Shown here one piece after another: positions 57,401 to 64,000 of a DNA stretch of 64,000 bases (position 1 is the stretch's first letter; each line of letters starts with the position of its first letter). The translations under genes were made by a program, and so were the position numbers. The stretch is from Marinoscillum sp965229915 (lineage in GTDB: Bacteria > Bacteroidota > Bacteroidia > Cytophagales > Cyclobacteriaceae). A model generated the notes under the pieces. The model ran no database searches, was not told where the DNA came from, and worked only from the letters and a program-made list of their open reading frames with translations. Location of the stretch: assembly GCF_965229915.1 (NCBI RefSeq), contig NZ_CBDDJZ010000001.1, positions 5,093,044 through 5,157,043 of the forward strand. The letters are read 5' to 3'.

Positions 57401-60400
57401 TCAAATGTTCCACCTGCTAAACCAACATATGGAACATATATGATTTGCGTGGTTTGATCATCTAAATACCATTTAAAAGTATAGTCGCTGAAAGTGACAC
57501 TTGGAGTACCATTGTCATTAATGGAAGTGATTTCAACTTCACCATTAAACGGATCACAATCGCTATTTCCAGTTAAATCTACCCCTGAAATTTCGTGAAC
57601 TTCGAAACTCTCAGAGATGGTGAAGGTAGCACTAGTAACTGAACATCCTATATCTGTAGCTGAGGTTGAGTTATAACGTGTTATTTCCACATAATAATCT
57701 CCAGAACCTAGAGTGTCTGGTGTAGTTGAGGTTTCAGTATATCCATTTCCTAGTGGGTTTGTATTATCAGAAATAGTTTCGGAATGAACAAGTGTATTTC
57801 CACTTGTATACCATTCAAAAGTAAACCCACTACCAAGATAGTCATCATCACTATTTTCAGTAACTGTGATAGATAATGACCCATTATTACTATCACAGAA
57901 TGAGTCATCTGTAATAGATCTTGAAACAATAATTGGATCAAACGACTCCTGTAGTAATGATTCAGTTGCAGCTGTGGTCCAGCATTCATCAGAACTTCCG
58001 AAAGTAGTAGTTGGAGGGGCTCCAGCAACTGTAGGGTTTTCTCTAGCAATGGCTGTATAGGGACCTGAAGGTAAGTTTTCAAAAGTGACATCTTCACCTA
58101 CATCAACCTTATTGTTAGAGTTGTCATCATCGATAGCCAAATTATTGGCTATTACTGTTCCATCTCCGTTTTCTATATTTCCAGTAAGTGGATAATATTT
58201 GTATGGAAATATTAAGTCTGTTCCACTACTATTTGTAATTATATAACTAGCATCTCGGTCGGAAGGGACACCATTACCTGCGTATAAATAGACAATATAT
58301 TCTGCAACATCATCTGCTTCACCTGGATCATACGAGTCACTCGAAATACTGGTTATAGTAACTTTTGCTCCAGAATTATCTCCAGTAATGGTATCCCCAA
58401 CGGCTAGAGAACCAGTAGAAATAGATAGTTGAACATTAGTCAATCCATCATCATTACTTATGATACCAGTAGCACCTCCACCTGGTCCATCTGCTGTAAA
58501 GGTCTCAAGAATATCTAGAGTACCATTTCTAGTTTGAGGTGGCGTGCCGGAATTATCGACAGTAAGAATCACATTGTCAGATAAGGAAACACGAGCTACA
58601 CCGTTATCTGGACATTCAGTTACATTAGTAACTGTTAATGTTGTAGTCGTTTGAATTCCGTTGTATGGCAGGTCGTAAGTAGACTGAGTACGACATCCAT
58701 TTCCATCTTGAACTACCAATGTATAAAGCCCACTAATTAGATTTCCTAAAGAAGGAGTGGTGTTATTAACGTTTACCAAGTTACCATCCTCATCTGCATC
58801 TAATACTTGGTTGTTCTGTATTGAATCTGCGAATAACACGTCATTAGTAAAGTCGTCAGACCCTTCATACCATCTAAATGTAAATGGTCCAGTTCCTCCG
58901 GTTATGACTCCTTCAATTGCACCTCCTGAAGCATCGCATGAGTTTGGAATGGTAACATTCGTAAATGAAAGTGTTGGTAAGACATTAGTAGCATTGTTTA
59001 CAACAATATCAGTTCTGGTTGTTTCACAACCTGATACATTATCATAAACAATTACTGAATATGTGCCGGCTACTAAATTGTTTAGTGAGTTAGCTCCAAT
59101 AGTACCAGTTGTAGTGATATCTTCTGAAGAGTTAACTGATGCTGTTGCACTGGAAACAGCTCCTGAGATAGCATCATCATCAGAAATGTCCCCGCTTAAA
59201 TCAGAGGCAATAATATTTCCAGAATTATCATATGCCACAATGCTAGCTGTTTCGCCACCTACGTTTATCACCTCTCCCTCTAAGAAGGTTCCTGATAAAT
59301 TGTCAAATGGAATTGATACCAATTGTGATGAACCAAGGAACCAATCATATTTGTATTCAGGTGAGTGCCCAACAGGGCTACCTCCAACTGTAACACTAGT
59401 CACCGTTGCTGTTCCATCCTTTGGAATACAAGTTGTTTGATCTGTAGAGCTAGTGTTTGGTGTCAGAGTTATGCTCTGGCTCGTTACTTCAATTATTTCC
59501 GTTTCAGTACAAAGGGTCGTGTTGTTCTGAACCTCTACGATGTAGAAACCCGCTGTTAGGTCTGAAATTGTATTGTCTGCATCAGTAGTTGTATTTATAG
59601 CTGTTCCTGTTGCTGAAGTACCACTATACCAAGACAAAGTATATCCTGTGGAGCCTCCAGAAATCGAGGCGGTAATCTGACCCGTATTAGTTCCTGAACA
59701 ACCAAAATCACTTTGATCTTCATTGGTGACAATAGTAATCGTAGGCAAACTTTCCCCAATAGTGACATTGATCGGGTCAGAAGTACATCCGGTAACCATG
59801 TTTGTCAGGATGAGGATGTAATCGCCATCGATTACTCCAGAGTTTCCATTGGCATCATCATCAAGGACTTCATCATCGTCAATTTGTGTGGCCTGGTCAG
59901 CAGCAGTAGCCCAGAAGAACTCATAATCAGAGAGGTTGTAAGCCGTCCCATCGGAGATGTCCCCGATTTCGACGGTAGCGGTACCTGTATAGTTATCTGG
60001 ATCACAGGTTGTATTAGGAGTTGTTCCGATATCAGCAGTAAGCGCAGAAGGGTCTGTGGTACTTAGGCCGATGGTGAACGGATGATCAATTTCACAACCT
60101 GATGTTTCATCAGTGATGGTCATGATGTAGTTACCGTTATGAAGGCCAGTTACAGTAGTAGTAGTTACCCCAGAGTTGGTGAAAGCTACATCTTCATAGT
60201 TGGTTGTACCCCCAGCGTTATCGATAGCTGTACCTCCGGCGGTTTCTAGAGCGAACGAGAAGTTGCCAGAACCAGTACCGCCAGTAGGAGTAAAGGTAAT
60301 TGCTCCAGTAGCATTCGGGTTAGCAGGATCGTTAGCAGTAGAGTCACAAACGGCATTCGCAGTAAGCGCTGATACCCCGGCACCTAATGTAGGCTGGTCA

Positions 60401-63400
60401 GGGTCTATGGTTACATCGATTGGGTCAGAAGTACATCCGGTAACCATGTTTGTCAGGATGAGGATGTAATCGCCATCGATTACTCCAGAGTTTCCATTGG
60501 CATCATCATCAAGGACTTCATCATCGTCAATTTGTGTGGCCTGGTCAGCAGCAGTAGCCCAGAAGAACTCATAATCAGAGAGGTTGTAAGCCGCCCCATC
60601 GGAGATGTCCCCGATTTCGACGGTAGCGGTACCTGTATAGTTTCCATCCACACACGAGGTGTTGTCCACGGTGGCAATATCAGCAGTAAGCGCAGAAGGG
60701 TCTGTGGTACTTAGGCCGATGGTGAACGGATGATCAATTTCACAACCTGATGTTTCATCAGTGATGGTCATGATGTAGTTACCGTTATGAAGGCCAGTTA
60801 CAGTAGTAGTAGTTACCCCAGAGTTGGTGAAAGCTACATCTTCATAGTTGGTTGTACCCCCAGCGTTATCGATAGCTGTACCTCCGGCGGTTTCTAGAGC
60901 GAACGAGAAGTTGCCAGAACCAGTACCGCCAGTAGGAGTAAAGGTAATTGCTCCAGTAGCATTCGGGTTAGCAGGATCGTTAGCAGTAGAGTCACAAACG
61001 GCATTCGCAGTAAGCGCTGATACCCCGGCACCTAATGTAGGCTGGTCAGGGTCTATGGTTACATCGATTGGGTCAGAAGTACATCCGGTAACCATGTTTG
61101 TCAGGATGAGGATGTAATCGCCATCGATTACTCCAGAGTTTCCATTGGCATCATCATCAAGGACTTCATCATCGTCAATTTGTGTGGCCTGGTCAGCAGC
61201 AGTAGCCCAGAAGAACTCATAATCAGAGAGGTTGTAAGCCGCTCCATCGGAGATGTCCCCGATTTCGACGGTAGCGGTACCTGTATAGTTTCCATCCACA
61301 CACGAGGTGTTGTCCACGGTGGCAATATCAGCAGTAAGCGCAGAAGGGTCTGTGGTACTTAGGCCGATGGTGAACGGATGATCAATTTCACAACCTGATG
61401 TTTCATCAGTGATGGTCATGATGTAGTTACCGTTATGAAGGCCAGTTACAGTAGTAGTAGTTACCCCAGAGTTGGTGAAAGCTACATCTTCATAGTTGGT
61501 TGTACCCCCAGCGTTATCGATAGCTGTACCTCCGGCGGTTTCTAGAGCGAACGAGAAGTTGCCAGAACCAGTACCGCCAGTAGGAGTAAAGGTAATTGCT
61601 CCAGTAGCATTCGGGTTAGCAGGATCGTTAGCAGTAGAGTCACAAACGGCATTCGCAGTAAGCGCTGATACCCCGGCACCTAATGTAGGCTGGTCAGGGT
61701 CTATGGTTACATCGATTGGGTCAGAAGTACATCCGGTAACCATGTTTGTCAGGATGAGGATGTAATCGCCATCGATTACTCCAGAGTTTCCATTGGCATC
61801 ATCATCAAGGACTTCATCATCGTCAATTTGTGTGGCCTGGTCAGCAGCAGTAGCCCAGAAGAACTCATAATCAGAGAGGTTGTAAGCCGCTCCATCGGAG
61901 ATGTCCCCGATTTCGACGGTAGCGGTACCTGTATAGTTTCCATCCACACACGAGGTGTTGTCCACGGTGGCAATATCAGCAGTAAGCGCAGAAGGGTCTG
62001 TGGTACTTAGGCCGATGGTGAACGGATGATCAATTTCACAACCTGATGTTTCATCAGTGATGGTCATGATGTAGTTACCGTTATGAAGGCCAGTTACAGT
62101 AGTAGTAGTTACCCCAGAGTTGGTGAAAGCTACATCTTCATAGTTGGTTGTACCCCCAGCGTTATCGATAGCTGTACCTCCGGCGGTTTCTAGAGCGAAC
62201 GAGAAGTTGCCAGAACCAGTACCGCCAGTAGGAGTAAAGGTAATTGCTCCAGTAGCATTCGGGTTAGCAGGATCGTTAGCAGTAGAGTCACAAACGGCAT
62301 TCGCAGTAAGCGCTGATACCCCGGCACCTAATGTAGGCTGGTCAGGGTCTATGGTTACATCGATTGGGTCAGAAGTACATCCGGTAACCATGTTTGTCAG
62401 GATGAGGATGTAATCGCCATCGATTACTCCAGAGTTTCCATTGGCATCATCATCAAGGACTTCATCATCGTCAATTTGTGTGGCCTGGTCAGCAGCAGTA
62501 GCCCAGAAGAACTCATAATCAGAGAGGTTGTAAGCCGCCCCATCGGAGATGTCCCCGATTTCGACGGTAGCGGTACCTGTATAGTTTCCATCCACACACG
62601 AGGTGTTGTCCACGGTGGCAATATCAGCAGTAAGCGCAGAAGGGTCTGTGGTACTTAGGCCGATGGTGAACGGATGATCAATTTCACAACCTGATGTTTC
62701 ATCAGTGATGGTCATGATGTAGTTACCGTTATGAAGGCCAGTTACAGTAGTAGTAGTTACCCCAGAGTTGGTGAAAGCTACATCTTCATAGTTGGTTGTA
62801 CCCCCAGCGTTATCGATAGCTGTACCTCCGGCGGTTTCTAGAGCGAACGAGAAGTTGCCAGAACCAGTACCGCCAGTAGGAGTAAAGGTAATTGCTCCAG
62901 TAGCATTCGGGTTAGCAGGATCGTTAGCAGTAGAGTCACAAACGGCATTCGCAGTAAGCGCTGATACCCCGGCACCTAATGTAGGCTGGTCAGGGTCTAT
63001 GGTTACATCGATCGGGTCAGAAGTACATCCGGTAACCATGTTTGTCAGGATGAGGATGTAATCGCCATCGATTACTCCAGAGTTTCCATTGGCATCATCA
63101 TCAAGGACTTCATCATCGTCAATTTGTGTGGCCTGGTCAGCAGCAGTAGCCCAGAAGAACTCATAATCAGAGAGGTTGTAAGCCGCCCCATCGGAGATGT
63201 CCCCGATTTCGACGGTAGCGGTACCTGTATTGTTTCCATCCACACACGAGGTGTTGTCCACGGTGGCAATATCAGCAGTAAGCGCAGAAGGGTCTGTGGT
63301 ACTTAGGCCGATGGTGAACGGATGATCAATTTCACAACCTGATGTTTCATCAGTGATGGTCATGATGTAGTTACCGTTATGAAGGCCAGTTACAGTAGTA

Positions 63401-64000
63401 GTAGTTACCCCAGAGTTGGTGAAAGCTACATCTTCATAGTTGGTTGTACCTCCAGCGTTATCGATAGCTGTACCTCCGGCGGTTTCTAGAGCGAACGAGA
63501 AGTTGCCAGAACCAGTACCGCCAGTAGGAGTAAAGGTAATTGCTCCAGTAGCATTCGGGTTAGCAGGATCGTTAGCAGTAGAGTCACAAACGGCATTCGC
63601 AGTAAGCGCTGATACCCCGGCACCTAATGTAGGCTGGTCAGGGTCTATGGTTACATCGATTGGGTCAGAAGTACATCCGGTAACCATGTTTGTCAGGATG
63701 AGGATGTAATCGCCATCGATTACTCCAGAGTTTCCATTGGCATCATCATCAAGGACTTCATCATCGTCAATTTGTGTGGCCTGGTCAAGCAGCAGTAGCC
63801 CAGAAGAACTCATAATCAGAGAGGTTGTAAGCCGCCCCATCGGAGATGTCCCCGATTTCGACGGTAGCGGTACCTGTATAGTTTCCATCCACACACGAGG
63901 TGTTGTCCACGGTGGCAATATCAGCAGTAAGCGCAGAAGGGTCTGTGGTACTTAGGCCGATGGTGAACGGATGATCAATTTCACAACCTGATGTTTCATC
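45403..64000 (-). CDS. Giant SprB-like gliding adhesin with tandem repeats and type B T9SS domain (5' end beyond window, one frameshift)
   Basis: The continuous open part (45403-63786) encodes 6,127 residues, and the gene continues off the right edge in another frame. The whole visible protein is made of 75-130-residue beta domains with the shape of SprB repeats: paired cysteines, a central YxFxWYxxD-type strand, and a GTYYxxIxDxxxGC end. Tandem units occupy 49625-57093 and 59765 onward; single, diverged domains fill 45700-49624 and 57094-59764. The C terminus (IYNGVSANGDGRNDYFIIDC) is a CHU_C domain for T9SS export. F. johnsoniae SprB, about 6,500 residues, is propelled along the surface for gliding; the SprF-like neighbour supports that role. 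Near 63787 an extra base shifts the frame. Confidence 0.88.
49625..57093 (-). repeat. Ten tandem 750-bp (250-residue) units in the adhesin
   Basis: The array is ten copies with a period of exactly 750 bases, the last lacking 31 bases at the right edge where similarity stops abruptly. Each unit encodes two SprB-like domains, one ending PNGTYYLQIIDNTNPGIDC and the other PAGTYYVGIQNTDSTGC. I noticed only four variable sites, at offsets matching 50257, 50263, 50311 and 50362, all silent. Periodicity in multiples of three keeps the frame open. Confidence 0.97.
59765..64000 (-). repeat. Six and a half tandem 648-bp (216-residue) units in the adhesin
   Basis: The period is exactly 648 bases, and the array continues beyond the window. 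Each unit codes for two domains, one with YNLSDYEFFWATAADQATQ and the other with GGTAIDNAGGTTNYEDVAF. The leftmost unit is diverged (TTPNTTCDPDN in place of ATVDNTSCVDGN). The others are nearly identical apart from single-base changes, one of which swaps Tyr for Asn (codon near 63231). Confidence 0.97.
63787..63788. other. One-base insertion (frameshift) in the adhesin repeat array
   Basis: Five other complete copies read CTGGTCAGCAGCAG, but this one reads CTGGTCAAGCAGCAG. The extra A shifts the frame, so protein upstream of this point is out of phase with the rest. Everything around it is identical to the other copies. It may be an assembly or sequencing error, a real disruption or a phase-variable site. 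Confidence 0.9.

Noticed and set aside
60200..63709. Repeated 60-90-codon open frames on both strands within the 648-bp array
   Set aside because: They are antisense or frameshifted readings of the same repeat unit and match no family.
63786..63918. ATG at 63918 as the N terminus of the adhesin
   Set aside because: The 44 residues after it are an out-of-frame translation of a repeat unit, created by the one-base insertion at 63787; the true N terminus is beyond the window.
45403..64000. CRISPR array or satellite DNA
   Set aside because: The units are 648 and 750 bases, coding and in frame, with no spacers; this is a protein-coding megarepeat.

Overview
The window looks like a stretch of chromosome from a marine gliding member of the Bacteroidota, most likely order Cytophagales. 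The support is two proteins ending in type IX secretion (type B, CHU_C-like) sorting domains, a PorP/SprF partner gene, an SprB-like giant adhesin, TAnnTTTG-type promoter boxes, weak Shine-Dalgarno signals, and family-typical gene blocks (etfB-etfA-bfn-nupC; miaB-EBP-lptE-TPR-secG next to groES-groEL). The species assignment is inference. I saw no rRNA or tRNA gene, insertion sequence, prophage or CRISPR array.

Layout. 1-6.7 kb: the end of an RND efflux pump with its TolC partner, a PBP4-type carboxypeptidase, a Na+/H+ antiporter followed by a bacterial GOLPH3-like protein, a small lipoprotein and a K+ channel with a TrkA domain. 7-11 kb: trehalose and glucan metabolism, with a GH15 hydrolase convergent with a fused trehalose-6-phosphate synthase/phosphatase and a perfect bidirectional terminator between them. 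11-15.3 kb: a DnaQ-like exonuclease coupled to a degenerate Mur-ligase-like protein, then dnaB (with a DnaA box upstream) and a quinone-oxidoreductase-like enzyme. 15.3-19.6 kb: a hybrid histidine kinase, an ammonium transporter fused to a SpoIIE/PP2C-like domain, and a TPR protein. 19.6-23.2 kb: etfB-etfA-bifunctional nuclease-nupC. 23.2-28.9 kb: methylglyoxal synthase, two tandem ATP-dependent PEP carboxykinases and a POT peptide transporter. 29-33.7 kb: a secreted PKD protein and three small envelope proteins. 33.8-41.7 kb: groEL, groES, secG, a TPR protein, lptE, a sigma-54 activator and miaB. 41.8-44.1 kb: a YceI lipoprotein, a gamma-carbonic anhydrase, a DinB-like protein and a holin-like membrane protein. 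44.5-64 kb: a PorP/SprF homologue and an adhesin of more than 6,100 residues that runs off the right edge.

The adhesin carries two long arrays of nearly identical units: ten of 750 bp and about six and a half of 648 bp. Each unit keeps the reading frame and appears to hold two SprB-like beta domains. The 750-bp units differ at only four silent sites that I noticed, shuffled between copies in a way that points to recombination or conversion. A one-base insertion near 63787 breaks the frame in the last visible unit, and could be phase variation, pseudogenisation or an assembly error.

A second possible system joins the chaperonin genes to the sigma-54 activator. groES has a good -24/-12 (GG-N10-GC) promoter preceded by CTGACA repeats about one helical turn apart. 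The miaB-activator operon carries a TGACAT-T-ATGTCA palindrome at its own promoter. I infer, without proof, that the activator controls groESL through sigma-54 and may regulate itself.
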